64,000 nucleotides of DNA from Stercorarius parasiticus (Eukaryota; Chordata; Aves; Charadriiformes; Stercorariidae). Both the position numbers and the translations under genes were made by a program. Location: assembly GCA_013396915.1 (NCBI GenBank), contig VWZL01001967.1, positions 418,551 to 482,550 on the forward strand. The letters run 5' to 3'. Positions within the stretch are counted from its first letter, which is position 1, and every line of letters begins with the position of its first letter. Positions 11,651 to 24,500 of the stretch are shown one piece after another. Under the pieces are notes generated by a model that saw nothing but the letters and a program-made list of their open reading frames with translations, did no database searches and was not told where the DNA came from.

Positions 11651-14349
11651 CTGCCAAATAAGTGTTATACAAGATACAAATACTTGGCTACCCTGCGCCT
11701 GAATCCTTCAATGAAATTGCTGACCAGGGAAGTGTGACATGGTCAGTCATGCCAAAAATCCCTTTTCCCAGCGAGCAGTTACGAAGCAGAGATTCATTTC
11801 CACTTACTGGAGGCATAAATTCCTGTGGTATCAAAAGACCAGACTTTAGGCTCTGCTTTAAGTACTCTGAGGCAAGCAGAAGTGGTAGATTAAGATGTTA
11901 TTTCCCCCCACAGCTATCTGCCTCGCTCTTTGGTTTCTTGTTGGCACTTCATAGCAGGAGAAGCAGACGTGAACATGGATCTGTATCTTCTTTCTACCTT
12001 CGAGAATCTTGTTTCTTAGTAAAGACCTGCCTGCACTGCCAGTTTCAGAGACTGTGATCTTGCAAGCTGAAGTACAGGCACCTTTTCTCTTCTGCACCCG
12101 CTATAGGAACAGTAACTTCCACCTGAACACCAAGGAAGGTCTGCTAGCGCTTGTACTTCAGAAATATCTGTACACAGATCCATCTCTTTTTAGTCCTACA
12201 GGTCTGCCTCACCACTTACAAACTCATAATACATGTAAAAGCCTTGCTAAAATGAGACTGAAGGTGAAAAAAAGGGCACTGCAGTACTAAAATGTCTATC
12301 TCTATCTATCCTGATGCATCCCCATAGTCCATAGTATATTGCTAATTTTTCTTCTTTTTATGCCACACATCGTAGAATTATTCTGTGGGTCACATTATGC
12401 TACATTAGCATCTTCCTGCCATACTATTATGTCTATTGCAGACTTCATTAGAAACCCATGATTTAGAGTATCAGAAATAATTATCATGTTCCTGTGTGAA
12501 AGAATATCACCTGAAACATAAAGTGTCAATTAAGCTTTATAACACCTTGCTGAATTGGGAACTGCAACTGAAATTGTGAAGGACAGTGTATTGGCTTAAA
12601 CTGTGAACCTGTGTGAAATCTGTTGGCTTTTGCGGGTAAAAATTAAACTCTTAGAGCTGAATTTTTGAACCCTTGTGCTTGCTTTGCATATCTTTAAATA
12701 AGAAACGCTCAGTCTTAGGAAAGCTAGTATTTGCATATTTTCAGGGAGCGGGAGCTTGGAAGATTTAGGTACGGACGTGACAAATTCTCATAGTACATAA
12801 TTAAAATTACCAACTGTTTAACTTGTCCACTTACTTTTGGAAGTAAGTGATTCCATTTTCTTTGCCATTTTTTTCTGTTGGTTCCAGTTTCTCTGCAGGC
12901 AAACCACGACGCTCCTCAGCAAGCGCTCTCATGCCTGTGCAGTTTAGAAGATAGAATTCACGTGGCCCTGTGGGGAATGGGGCTCACAGATCTGCAGTGA
13001 AAGGGAAAAAAAATGCCTTAGCATAGACTTCAGGTGCCACACAATAAAAGAATTTCAGAATTTCTTCTGGGTAATTAGCAAGAGTTCCTTCTTCATAATC
13101 TATCACATATATATGCGGAGTAATAGATCTGCTTTCCCTGTTACTGTTCTTGTGCCACTTACTCTCACTTTACCCCCATGTCTTACTCTACATTGACCTA
13201 CATGCAATATCTGGTCTTACTGTTTTCAGTTTCATTTAGTTGTCTATGGCTGGTTTGGACTTGTGTCTTAAAACTGCCATTTTTGTTCTTACTCTGAATG
13301 GATGCTGAGCCATAAAATTTCAATTATGGTACAGCCTTGAGTAAAATCATCATTAAGAGTGCTCTCAAGATTAGAGAAGAGGAAGGCACAAAATTTGACT
13401 GACAGAATTTTCCTAGTAATTTACTTTGAGATTGTGGTGTATATTATGCTCACAAAGTTTTAGATCAAATATGGTCACAAAGGAGACATCTTTTGTGTAT
13501 CTATATGAAGGTGATGTGCACTCTGCTCTCTTTTGTAAATAAACATTCACATTTCATAATGCAATTTTGTCTCGTTTCCCAAAGAAGACAGCAAAAATCT
13601 CAGGAAATTGTTATGCCTCATTACATTTTGAAAAGTGTGTACGTATGTGTATGCATGCCTATTTATAAAATGTTCATGCATTCGCTTAGTCTCTAAGTAG
13701 ATAAAAATTAACCAGTTCATAATCCAGTGAAGTTTTGCCAACAATCCCAGTCATGAAACAAAGATGATACTTGTTCTTTTAACCTATAGGTCTCAAAACA
13801 CTTCACGGCAGAAGGAGGTACCGTTCTCTCAACTGTACTGGTGGGGATACCGGGGTGTAAAGTGCCAGGGAATTGAGTAGATCTGGACTGGAGCATGCAC
13901 ACGTGGTTCTCATGGAGCAGCCTGATACCATGTCGTTTGTTTGCTCCATGGTACAATGTTAATATCAAAGCTGTGAGAAACAGGTGTGTTGGACATAAAA
14001 CTGCATTCTTTGATACAGGCTCGTAATTCAGAAGGGGTCCGAAGACTTATTCAGCAATCCATTTTGTGAAGTAGTTTGTCTGAGGGCACACATGGAGGTA
14101 GTGGAGTCTTATGCCTGAAGCTGGATATCCTGACTGCAAGGCCCCATTCAGTGGACTGCGCTGTCTTCTAATAGTCAGCAGTATTTACAGTGATGTTACT
14201 GTCATGAGGTTTTCATCATCCCCTTTAAGCAGGAATTCTCTGTTCCTAACTGGAGGTTCCCTGCCCCCATCTTCATATGTTAACACTTGAAAACATAAGA
14301 AATGGCTCTGGAATGTGAAAAACTTCTATTCCAAGTTTTATGTTTGTAG

Positions 14350-14400
14350 CTCTCTGAAATACAATGAGATTGTACCGGTGTAACTAAGGGCAGCATTCGG
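14350..14400. repeat. Ancient dispersed repeat scrap ('ACCGGTGTAACT' type)
   Basis: ACAATGAGATTGTACCGGTG and TAACTAAGGGCAGCATT resemble the sauropsid repeat motif 'AATTGTACCAGTGTAACTGAGGGCAGAATT'. A related scrap (GAGGTACACCCATTTACACTGGG) follows at about 14655-14680. Confidence 0.4.
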
Positions 14401-15227
14401 CTAACCATGTTTTTATTACCGATGGACACACATTTCACTTGCAAAATTTGATCTGGTGTATATGGCAACGCAGTAAACAAGGACACTCTTTTAGGGAATC
14501 ACTTCTGAGAATCGGATGCTTTAAAGATGAAACACATGCTTATTTCTTGCCCATAGGAACACAACACAACCAAATAACATAAATCTTATAAGCACCTTAG
14601 AAGTAAGCAGGCCAGACCTTAACTGGCGTTAGTTGTTATTGTTTGCTAAGGCCACTGGAGGTACACCCATTTACACTGGGTAAGCGTCTGTTCTGTATTT
14701 TTTAAAGGTCCAAGTTGTATTTTTTTTTCAGTTTCAAATATTTTCGTAATCAGATTGTTTTAATCTTAAAGTTATGATTTTTTGAGTGTCTCTATTTTCT
14801 ACCAGGATAATGTAAATAGAACTCATTGTAGTATTAGTATTCATAGCAATAGCTCCTACAGGCCTCAGTTTGGAATCAGATGACTGCATTATAAGGTGCT
14901 TACCGTAGTAAGAAGATACCTACAAGTATTGTTTACAATCTATTTTTATCTATCTACTCTAGTTAGCGAAAGATCAGCCAAACTTAAATTTTTAGTCCTT
15001 ATGATTTTAACGTTCAAGAATATTTATCCTTTTACCAAATTAGGTTCCTGTTGGTTTCAAACATCGTGTTTAAATAGATCAATGTAATAATTATGCTTCT
15101 AAAAAAACCTCCTTTTAGTCTAGTGTATGGAAAATATCATACTATGCTGTGTCATCGGATTTTCTGAATGTGTTTATGTTCTCTGAAATGTGAAGAACAT
15201 GTCTGCCAAATTTGGTAGCCCAGGATA

Positions 15228-15600
15228 ACGGCCGCGAATTTCTCCCGCTTCAGTCACCAGTCCAGCGGGCAGGGCTGCAGTATTTCACAGCGGTGACAGC
15301 GACATTCCCCGGTGCTCCAAGCGGAGGTTTGCACCGGGGGCCCTGATGGGGACATGTCTGCCCAGCACCGTTCTCCCCGTTTCGGGCAGCAACGCAGTGC
15401 CACCGCTGAGCCCCGAAGCCTACCGTGCCTTCAGGTGCGGCCTGGAGAGGAGGGTGCTCCCAGGGCAGCCGAGCTGCTGAGCCGAGAGCCATCTAGAGTT
15501 GTAAAGCTGGGAAGAGCCCGCACAGGCTGTGCCGTACATGCTGCCCTTCTCCAGGGCTTCCTTGGCTCTCCCAGGGCCGCAGGAAAATTTTCAACTCAGG
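15228..15600. promoter_or_regulatory. Orphan intronic CpG-rich island
   Basis: By my count about 22 CpG dinucleotides fall between 15228 and 15535. This is far denser than the flanking intron, where CpG is nearly absent. The block is also strongly G+C-rich. In birds and mammals such patches usually stay unmethylated and mark promoters or developmental regulatory elements. It is not next to an SLC25A21 exon, so it may be an alternative or antisense promoter, or a neighbour-gene enhancer. Open frames exist on both strands (+ 15312-15635, - 15250-15492) but match nothing I know and fit composition. Confidence 0.4.
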
Positions 15601-15659
15601 AGAAGCTTTCAGGTCTGGAATCAAAACCCTTCTGAGATTAGTCACGGCCAAGGCTGCAT

Positions 15660-15760
15660 GTCCTCTGGGCAAGGATTTCATCAATTAGCATGAATTAGCC
15701 TTTTAAGACTATGTAGCTAAATTAATCTTAAATCATACTTTTTACATCATGCCGCTTTTT
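15660..15760. promoter_or_regulatory. Candidate homeodomain-site cluster beside the CpG island
   Basis: Three TAAT-core sites lie in close order (TCAATTAGC, TGAATTAGC and AAATTAATC) directly after the CpG-rich patch. This arrangement is typical of developmental enhancers but also arises by chance in A+T-rich DNA. Confidence 0.22.
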
Positions 15761-15800
15761 GGGGGTCTGTCCCTACACAATTTTCTTGTTCTGAAATGGT

Positions 15801-15828
15801 GTATATATCTATACACACACATATATAA
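15801..15828. repeat. TA/CA microsatellite
   Basis: A short mixed TA and CA dinucleotide run (GTATATATCT, ATACACACAC, ATATATAA). Confidence 0.7.
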
Positions 15829-15839
15829 TGCCATCAGAA

Positions 15840-16260
15840 TCTCTGGAATTGAAACCTGTATTTAAAAGGTGAGAAACTGATTCTAAGCCTGATGGAGGGG
15901 CGGGGGATCTCTCAAATCTGAGCCGGTGTGAGGCTGTCATGCCCAGCTGCAGGCGGATAAAAGGATCTGAAATCTATCTGAAACCTCTTCCTTACCAAAG
16001 GTAATAGCTCTGAAATCTGATGATGACATTGTCAATAATCAGCTGCCAGAATTAACAATTTATATGCTATGTAAATCTAGCTGTTAACATTTAACATTTC
16101 ATAAACACAATTGTGGATGCATCATGGGATGCAAAATTAATTGTGGTTCTGTGTTGTGTCTCTTTAAAAGGCAAATTCTTATTTACTTCTCTGTAATCTG
16201 GGCTTCTAGTAGCCATTAATTGTTAACCTATTCTTTAAAAGAAAAATTCCACTGTATCAA
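15840..16260. promoter_or_regulatory. Candidate conserved regulatory block with homeodomain, forkhead and RUNX-like sites
   Basis: The block contains ATAAACACAATTGTGG, GCAAAATTAATTGTGGTT and CCATTAATTGTTAACC. These include TAATTG homeodomain cores, a forkhead-like ATAAACA and a RUNX-like TGTGGTT. There is also a TGCATC/GATGCA mini-palindrome at 16118-16133. The texture is that of deeply conserved vertebrate non-coding elements. Its position inside SLC25A21, the neighbour of PAX9, fits a regulatory role. Conservation was not tested. Confidence 0.3.
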
Positions 16261-18225
16261 GAGGAAAAAACAGCACCCAGAGAACAGATAAATCACTTTT
16301 ATGTCCTTAGAACAGCTGACTTTACACTTTTATCACATTGTTTGAAAAAGCATCTTTTCATCTGGAAGGAATCAGTTTAATATGTGATTGTCAACACAAT
16401 GAAACCAGCTTTCTGTTTAAAATGGCTGCTCATGAAGCTTAAAACTGCAGTTTTGCCAGGATTTTCTTTACAGACATTAGTTACTAGAACCAAGAGATTT
16501 TAGATGGGATGTTCACAGGAAATACCTGGCAGACAGCGTAAAATGCAAAGTAAAGCATTTTTGTTTAAGTTGTAGGAAGCATGCATGTGAAAATGAGCAA
16601 CAGAGTTTTAGGTCAAAAGCTTTCTTTTTAAAATAGAAGTTTATAAGTTGTAGTTTGATGCAGGCAGGAGAAAAAATCCTCATTAATTTTTTCATGTCTT
16701 GACCTAACTAATTAGACAACATAGATTTAGCACATTTCCTAGACTATATTTCATACTTATCTATAATGACACTATTATACCTCTCTCTAATCTGCATGTC
16801 TTTACCTCATCTAATTTCATTTGCTTCACTGGTTACATCTGAAAACACAGCTTTGTCTCTTCCATGCCAGTCCTTTTAATGTCTATAGTCCTCAGTTGTT
16901 TATTTATATATAATTCTGCTTGATTTGAACGCCTAAAATTTTTAAATCTCTAAAAAATGCAGATGATGATCCTATGCAAAAAAAAGTATTGCGTTCAGTG
17001 ATAAAACATTTTCACTCCAGAAATAACTGGGCTTTACGTTATATATATTTGCTCATTACTTTAACTGTAAAGTACAAAGATGCAGTAAGACTACATCTGC
17101 CTATTAGACTAGGTAGAATTTTTTCGATATCCATAATTTTCTTGTTTTCAGGGTAGGTTAATTATATGTTACTTGTAATATTTTTACTAACAACTTTGTA
17201 ATATGCCATACTCTGAAAATATAGGTATCCTCAATATTTTTTTTCCCCTATAAATTAATTTTGTTTCTTTTTTAATGTTGGAAGATGGATAGCATTATAT
17301 GAGAAACTTCTAAAATACACCTTTGTTAGAAAGAGTCTTTCCCTGACAGGCTTCTTTTTGTTGAGTCGTAGAGCTGCCATTGCGGCAGTAACTGCTAGGT
17401 ATCCTGGTCATTCATCTCTAACACCGTTACCAACCCCTCTCCTCTTTGCAGTATTCTTTACCCAAGTTGAAATCTTCCTGTATATCGTGCTTCGCATTCT
17501 GAAAGAAATTTAGTAAGCTAAATGTTGCGAATATCTATGTTTGAACATGGAGGAGAAACTATTCATCTAAAGCAATGCACAGACTCGAAATAAAAAGGCA
17601 ATGTAAATAGCTATGAATATTTGAGAGTTATGTAGATTTTCCATGGAATGCGTCTTCAATAAAACAAGGTAAAATGAATAATTAGCATCGAGTATGGAAA
17701 TATTTTAGAAGAGAGTATTTCTGTATAATGCTAACTCATGTTTCAGGGTATGTTGCATTCCATGTGACTCTGAGAATCAAACTGTGAAAAATAAATAGTT
17801 TATTTTGCCCGTTGTGCTATTTGCCTCTTCAAAGAAAATAAAATTCTAACTACATATGGGGCTGGGTTTTTAGTTTTCACATTCTTTGCTTTGCTTTTGC
17901 TTTACTTACAGCCTGCTGTCGTTCTTTACCCTATAAATAACAATACTAACTTTAATGCAATAAAAATCATTTTGTTTAGTTATAAAAATGTCTACATCAA
18001 GAGTAATGCGTGTATAAGACATTGCATCTCCTTACAGTAATACATGCGTATAAGCACAGATAAACTGTACCGTTGCATTCTGTCTATGCAGCGTTGAAAA
18101 GCTTCTTTCACAGTAAGGCGGAAGGCACTTCAGAGTAAATTTCTGAAGCTTTCATGGAGCATACGGGACAGTAAATCTAACTGAAGGATTGGCTGTAGTT
18201 AAGAATACAAGATCAATTCCCATGC

Positions 18226-18241
18226 TTTTTTTTTTTTTTTT
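18226..18241. repeat. T homopolymer (16 nt)
   Basis: An uninterrupted T run followed by TACAG. It resembles a polypyrimidine tract and acceptor, but no open exon with a good donor follows directly. Confidence 0.8.
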
Positions 18242-18466
18242 ACAGCTTGCCTTCAGTGTTTGTGTATTTTTGCGTATTTTGGCGTTGCCTGAACTTGCAT
18301 ATACACTGTTTTGTCGCTGACTGTCATGGACCGCGTCTCAAGTACAGAATGATTTTTTAGGGTTTATTTTAATCTGATAAATGGAATTTTCCGTAATAAG
18401 CAAACACCTCTGCATCATAGGAATTTGGTAGCCAAACCCAATACATCTATTCCTTGTTCTTTGCAG

Positions 18467-18523
18467 CAGTTGAACTCTATGACAGGAACAAATACTTTAC
18501 ACTCCTGGTGCCTCCAAATCGAG
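18467..18523 (+). other. Exon-like segment (57 nt) of unknown origin
   Basis: A strong acceptor (TTCCTTGTTCTTTGCAG) is followed by 57 nt and then a donor GAG|GTAGGG. One frame is open across it and reads VELYDRNKYFTLLVPPNR. That frame is not compatible with the upstream SLC25A21 exon. In the SLC25A21 phase, inclusion would create a TGA within the first few bases. It could be a poison or cryptic exon, an exon of an unannotated transcript, or a chance arrangement. I do not recognise the peptide. Confidence 0.2.
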
Positions 18524-20138
18524 GTAGGGGCTCAGATTACTTACTGTTAAAACATTTCTTAATAAAACTATTTTTTTCATTATTTGAATCCCACATAAAA
18601 TAATTTTATATCCTTACTTAACAGAAGTCAAGTTTTGATCAATGTACCTTCTTTTATTTGCAAAACTCCATTTTATAACAAATTAAATATGCCACTTATG
18701 TCTTAAAGTAAAAATATAAATTCAAATAGTTTTCTGTATAAAATATTTTATAATATAAAAAAAATTTCTCAGATATTTTAAGAGCTTGTTTTTCACACCA
18801 CTTTTATTTGGAAATATCGTCTATCTTCGGTATGAATTACCATTTACTATAAAGGTAATATTTATTTGTTTGATTGCCACCGTGATTTAGAAGAATCCAT
18901 TTTGTGGATAAAAGTATGGTACTAATCAATTAGCATTTGAGCCTTTGTTTTAATATCTTCTCACATAATATGCCTCGACCTTTGAAAACACAAAATAGTA
19001 TACTTGCATAATATTCAGATTTTTATGTGTTTATTGGGTCACAACATATTAAAGTATTTCATCTCAATTTTTTGATCTTTTCTTAATAAACGGGTAATTT
19101 AATTCAAATATTGAAACTAATTTAGGTTTTCTTTGGGAAGCAAGTAAAAGGCAAACCAAAACTTTCAGTTACATTTTAAAAAATCCTGTGCAAATTAAAT
19201 ATATTGTAACAATTTTGAGAAAAATAAAATGTCTCCATCAGTATTTCTACAGCTCATGTTAATAATTGCAAATAATTAATAATTTTTCAAAGCTGTATAT
19301 TACAAGAAAAATAACAGTATGTTTTAGTACAAATAGAAGTTTTCATAGGCTTTCTCCAAATTTTTATTGTAGTAATTTTATCTAGTGTTACAGAAAGAAA
19401 AAGGGGAAGAGGCATTTTAATGTATTCCTGAGAAAAATTATAGTGGTGTAAAAGGTGAAAAATTTACTAGTGAGCAGTGTAATATAGGGAGAGTTAGTTG
19501 TCACTGCAAAATGCCAGGGATCAGTGGCAAGAAAGTTTTCTTCAGCATCCTGTTTGGGAAAATGCAGTTTTAGAAGTAAGTCTTTCTAAGTTACCGTGAG
19601 GGAATGCTTGGAATTTTGTCTTTCTACCGAAAAGGATTGGTTTTCCCTTGATTGTCATCAGTTTGCTAGGTTGTCCTGCTATTTAAGCTATTAAAGACTG
19701 GTGTGCTGCTTGGTCTCAGGTGATCCATAAAAAGGAATGAAGCCTTGGGAAGGTAAACCATCACCAGACTGGCTCGGTGTATCAGCCTTCCATGACGGAA
19801 GCTCTTTGTTGAGAATTGTTGGCAATTGCAGCAGTTTCCAACCAAAGATAAGAGCCAGCGTTCTCGGATAATGCCCGCGATCACACACCTGATGACAGAC
19901 TCCTGCATGCAAGTTTTTTCAGGTGCTATGTTTGCTCAGTAATCCTTCAGTGCCAATCTTTTCTAAATGGTGAGCAGGTCCCGTCAGTAATGGACATCAG
20001 CCATTAAGCTTGTAATATTTGTCATATATCGGGTTACGGCTTTGTTACTGCAGTGTGATGAATGGATGCTGTTATGTGTAGAGAAAATAAAGAAGTGCTA
20101 TAAATTTAGCAGTCAGTACTAAACAAGTTGCTACTTTA

Positions 20139-20209
20139 AGGGCCTGATTCACATCCTTCTGAAATCAATGGAAAGTATTCTGTTCATTAAAGCCTTTCTA
20201 TCAGGCCTT
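20139..20209. repeat. Ancient repeat scrap with GGCCTGAT/ATCAGGCC ends
   Basis: The block starts AGGGCCTGATTC and ends CTATCAGGCCTT. This gives an 8-bp perfect inverted pair (20141-20148 and 20200-20207) around CTGAAATCAATGG. It looks like a compact copy of the same ancient family seen elsewhere in this intron. The inverted ends suggest a DNA-transposon-derived or foldback element. Confidence 0.4.
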
Positions 20210-21572
20210 TAATTTTCTTTCTCTTTTAAGAAACAGAATGCAGGGCTGTCAGAAAATACAGTTTTGCATTTCTCACCATATATGACTTTACCCCTAAATA
20301 GTAATTTTAATATAACTCTTCATGTCTTAATGTTTATGTTCTTGCAAATGTTTTGATTAAACATGGAGGCACGCAGAGAGCTGATCACAGAACCTGACAG
20401 GTCACTCATGAAATAATCAGAACTGGGAGTGAGGCGTTCAAAAATTCATACAGTATTTCTTATAGCTGTTTTTTTTCATTATGCCAGTAATTCCTATACC
20501 AGATTTTGAAGTCTACACTCTGACTTCATGCTTTATTTACTTGTTGACATTATTCTGGAAGTTACTCTGAATGAAGATAGAGTTAAAAATTATTGAGGAC
20601 ATTAGAATCTGCCCATGGCAAAGGCTGAATTGTGTTCCATGCTGTTTACAGAACTTTTGGGAAGTTCAGATAGTGCATAAAAAATTCTGTTTTAAGGTAT
20701 AAGCCATAAAAGTGTTAGCCTTTGTTACTAACCTTGCATGCACAACAGTTGAGCTGACTAGGGGCTACTAAAATGTTGATTCTAGCCACATCCATAAAAA
20801 TTCTGTGTAACTGTTTACTTACTAGTTTGTTTGTTTGCTATAGCAGCTCCAATTTCAAATGACATAATAGATATCCTGCTTCTGGGAGACAGTCTATCAT
20901 CTTACCATAATATAGACGGCAATATGTGCTGCTTAAATATATATGCTTATTTTTAAATGATAATTAATCCGCTCACGTTCAACCTGTAATTGCTATACAA
21001 CCCTTATTTTCATACTCAAGCTAGTGGTAGTATTATATAAAGTTTATTTACTCCTTCCCACTGTTTCTTAAATGTTAGTGCTCTCCTTTGTCCTACCTGT
21101 GAGGTGACCTAAATCAGATATAAAAAGGAAAATGAGTGTACATGTTGGAAAAAAAAAAAATAAGAAGAGAAGGGTCAGTCAGAAGAAATACATGGAGACT
21201 TGTATAGTTTGGTGCGTTAATACTGAGAGACCTCCTATAAGAAATACATACTGAGCAGATATTTGATAGAGAAAGGATCTGGGGAGCAGCGGTAGCTAGA
21301 GAAGCAAAAGGAGAAGGACAGAGTTCCTTACCAAAAGATGACACAGACAGGTGGGGAAGAATAAAAATATTTCCAGAAGTAGATGTGAAAGAGTGCAACG
21401 TAAGATTAAGACAGTCTGAAAACTGGAATGTATTCTCTTTGGTTTATGTAAGGAACATTAATTTTTTTTTCAGTAGAGGAAAAGAGCAAATTTGAATGCA
21501 AACTACTCAGGAGTGCAGGTCCTGGTTCTTATTGCTTAGATTATACAAATGCTTTAAAACTCTGGGGTATTT

Positions 21573-21588
21573 AAAAAAAAAAAAAAAA
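21573..21588. repeat. A homopolymer (16 nt)
   Basis: An uninterrupted A run followed by CAAAAAGAGAAA. No retrogene sequence was recognised upstream. Confidence 0.75.
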
Positions 21589-24500
21589 CAAAAAGAGAAA
21601 TCCAGGATCTTTGACCAATATAAGATGCTGCTGTTTATCTACTCCTCAGGACCTTCCTTGATTCCTTCTGTGCCAGGTAAGTCATTTCATTCAAAATGAA
21701 GCTCATATTGCCTTCCAGAGCATAGCACATAAATTTACTTTGGTCTTGCTGTATGATCATTATAGTCCACAGTGCCGTAGGCTCTGTGTAAACGGTACAC
21801 TCTTTCCACATTCATCAGTGACCTACAAAATTAGATTATTTACCAAGTTCTTCTGCACTACCTTTCTAAGCCTTTTCTGGCATATTACCTAAAGCTGTGT
21901 TTAAGACAACATATTAAATTACACACTTTTTAATTTTACAATTGCCCTAGGTTTTAAGATATCCATCATGGTAAGCAGAATTTAGACACCTAGAATTCTG
22001 TCATGTAAATAATACGCATGTATTGTGCTAACAGGTGTTTAACAGGCATTTCCAGAAATCATCAGAATTATATAAAATTTGAATTCGGATAAAATTGTGT
22101 AGGCAGTACCTGAAATATATGGGCTAGTCATCATCTATTATGCTGTCTTTTTCTTTTTTCTTTAAATTGCAATTCTTTTCATTTGTGGAGGATCTTGTTC
22201 TTAATCTCAGAGTTTTCGTGTCAGAGAAAGAGTTGCAGACAGCAATGGTGAAACGTGGGGATGCCCGATAGTATTCCAGCTACCCTTGGACGCCTACATT
22301 TCCTATCTTAACTGATGCATAACCAAAGCTTCTGCTTCTGTGATTCATCTGAGACCACTTTATAAACACCTGTGAACAGAAAATCTCTCACAGGAAGAAG
22401 TTAACTATAAAGAACTTATATAAGTAGATGTGTAACTATAACAGAAATATCTAAATGACACTGCCCATCACTGAAAAACAGCTGAACTAAGAATTCTGTT
22501 AGCCCTCAGGGTTTGCTACTGACTTCATATGTGTGTCTGATAGTAATTTCATCAGAAAAATTAAGCACATATTTGCATAGGAGAACTCTGAAATCATCCT
22601 TAAACGTGTGGGACAAAATCTGCTTTGTCCCTGGAGCCAACTACAATGCTTGCTTAGCAGCCTACCGAAGATCACCCCACACAGTGGATACTTACACGAT
22701 AAAGCTGGCCAAACCGGTGCAGGGAGGAAGATGCGGTCAGAACACTGCTGCGTGTGCCCACATACCTCTAGAAAGTCCTACCAGGACAGACCCTGGGACA
22801 AAGGGCAACATGTTGCTACCTGCAGGCCGCAGGATTTGGAGTCTTCAAGTAGAACAGCTATGGTAGGAATTACTTATGAATGAAGCTACTTATAAAACCA
22901 GTCTTGCACAGATATGTTTTACTTAAACCAGAAAATCTTTACCAATGGTTATAGTACATGAAAAAACTACAAGCTGCTATTTTTCCAAATTGTGATTGTT
23001 ATTCTTTTAAATTAGAAAATCAGAGTTAGCCCAAGTTAAACTAACTTTCAATGGACTGTACTAGAAAGTTTGGATTTGATACTGATAAGACAAATTTTAA
23101 AAGCTATATCCAGAAAAAGATATTATCACCTAAATCTAGAAGTCTTATTGTAAGAAAATGTGCACAGTTGCCAGGTGGAGACCCCTGGAAGGCTCGATCC
23201 ACTTCCAGGCATTACCAGACCATGCCTAAAACACACCCATATGATTGGGCTCCTCATAAAATACAGTTGTGTCTGATACCTTGTTTTTGAGAAATAGTAG
23301 CCTCTGAAAGATATTTTCCTTTATGCAACACCTTAAAGGGCTTGCAGAGGAGCTGGAGATTCCCACTCATCGTTACACACAGGAATCCAGACCCTCCACT
23401 CCCACTTGCTGGAGCGTGATCTAACCACCATTTTACAGCCTCTTTTGGTAGTCACAGAGGAGGGAGAGTAGAGATGGGAAGACTCCTTTTACATTTCTGT
23501 GGCAACTGTGTACTTCAGGGTGTACCCATTCAGAGAGCACGGCTTGTGACTCACTGATAGGGCATCTGGATGGAGTCATGGCTTCTAATTGTTTCCCCTA
23601 AATACTTTATGACAATGACTTTATTGAAAAAAATCCCTTGCTGATGTGGAAGAGGGCAATTGAACCTGACTTTCTGGTTCAGAGAGGTAACCAATTCTTC
23701 TTCACACTTCCCTTGCAAAATAATAGCTGTTTGTCTTCTTGACTGTAAGAGAAGTAGGTGTCCACTTTTGAGGGGTGAATTGTAAATGAAGGAAAGTCCT
23801 CCCCACTGGGCTACTTACACAGCAATAAGAGTTGGGATATTAAAGCTACTGTAGTTGAAGTCAAGTGGTTGCTCTGCAGAGTCAATCTGTGTTATGCAGT
23901 ACTCCATGCTGGGAAGCTTATTCTCTGCAGCGCCTTCTCTGCTCACAAAGCCCAATTCTCCTCTGCTTGTGTGGAATAGCTGTTTGTTAGCTTGGGTCTG
24001 TGGAGTTTCATCAACCAGTTTCTCACCCAGCATAGCAACAGGTGCCTGGGGTTACACCACCTTCAGCACTTACAGCATCCTGAACTAGACATTCAGTCCT
24101 CACCTCATTCTCTAACATCACCAACCTTCCCTGGTAGGTTGGTCACTATAAAAATCTCAAGCATGTAACTAAGCATGTCTACCCAAAGCTGTACAGAGCA
24201 GGTGTTGTGATCAGAAAAGCAGGCGGGTGTCTTGCCACAGGCCTTCTGCTTTGAGAGGCTACGGCATGTTATGATATATTCTCCTATTAAAAGTTTGAAC
24301 TTTGGACTCGGGTTCCCTGTAACTGAATAATGAAGTACATGAAGTTTGTAGCACAGCACAGGGCATCCATTCTGTAATTGCTGAGATTTGGGGTGCTGAA
24401 GGGGGTGCCCCAGACTAGCAGGACTTGAGAGAGTCCTGGAAACGGACATTGTGGGACTGCAGGAGCTGGCGGTGGGGACTGCAGCATTGGGGGGGAGAGT

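Noticed and set aside
11022..12290. A run of overlapping + strand open frames of 62-131 codons.
   Set aside because: The frames differ, none resembles a known protein, and no compatible splice-site pairs join them. They look like by-products of a G+C-richer stretch.
22513..22883. 117- and 91-codon + strand open frames.
   Set aside because: They are overlapping frames of the same DNA with unrecognised translations and no exon borders that fit SLC25A21.
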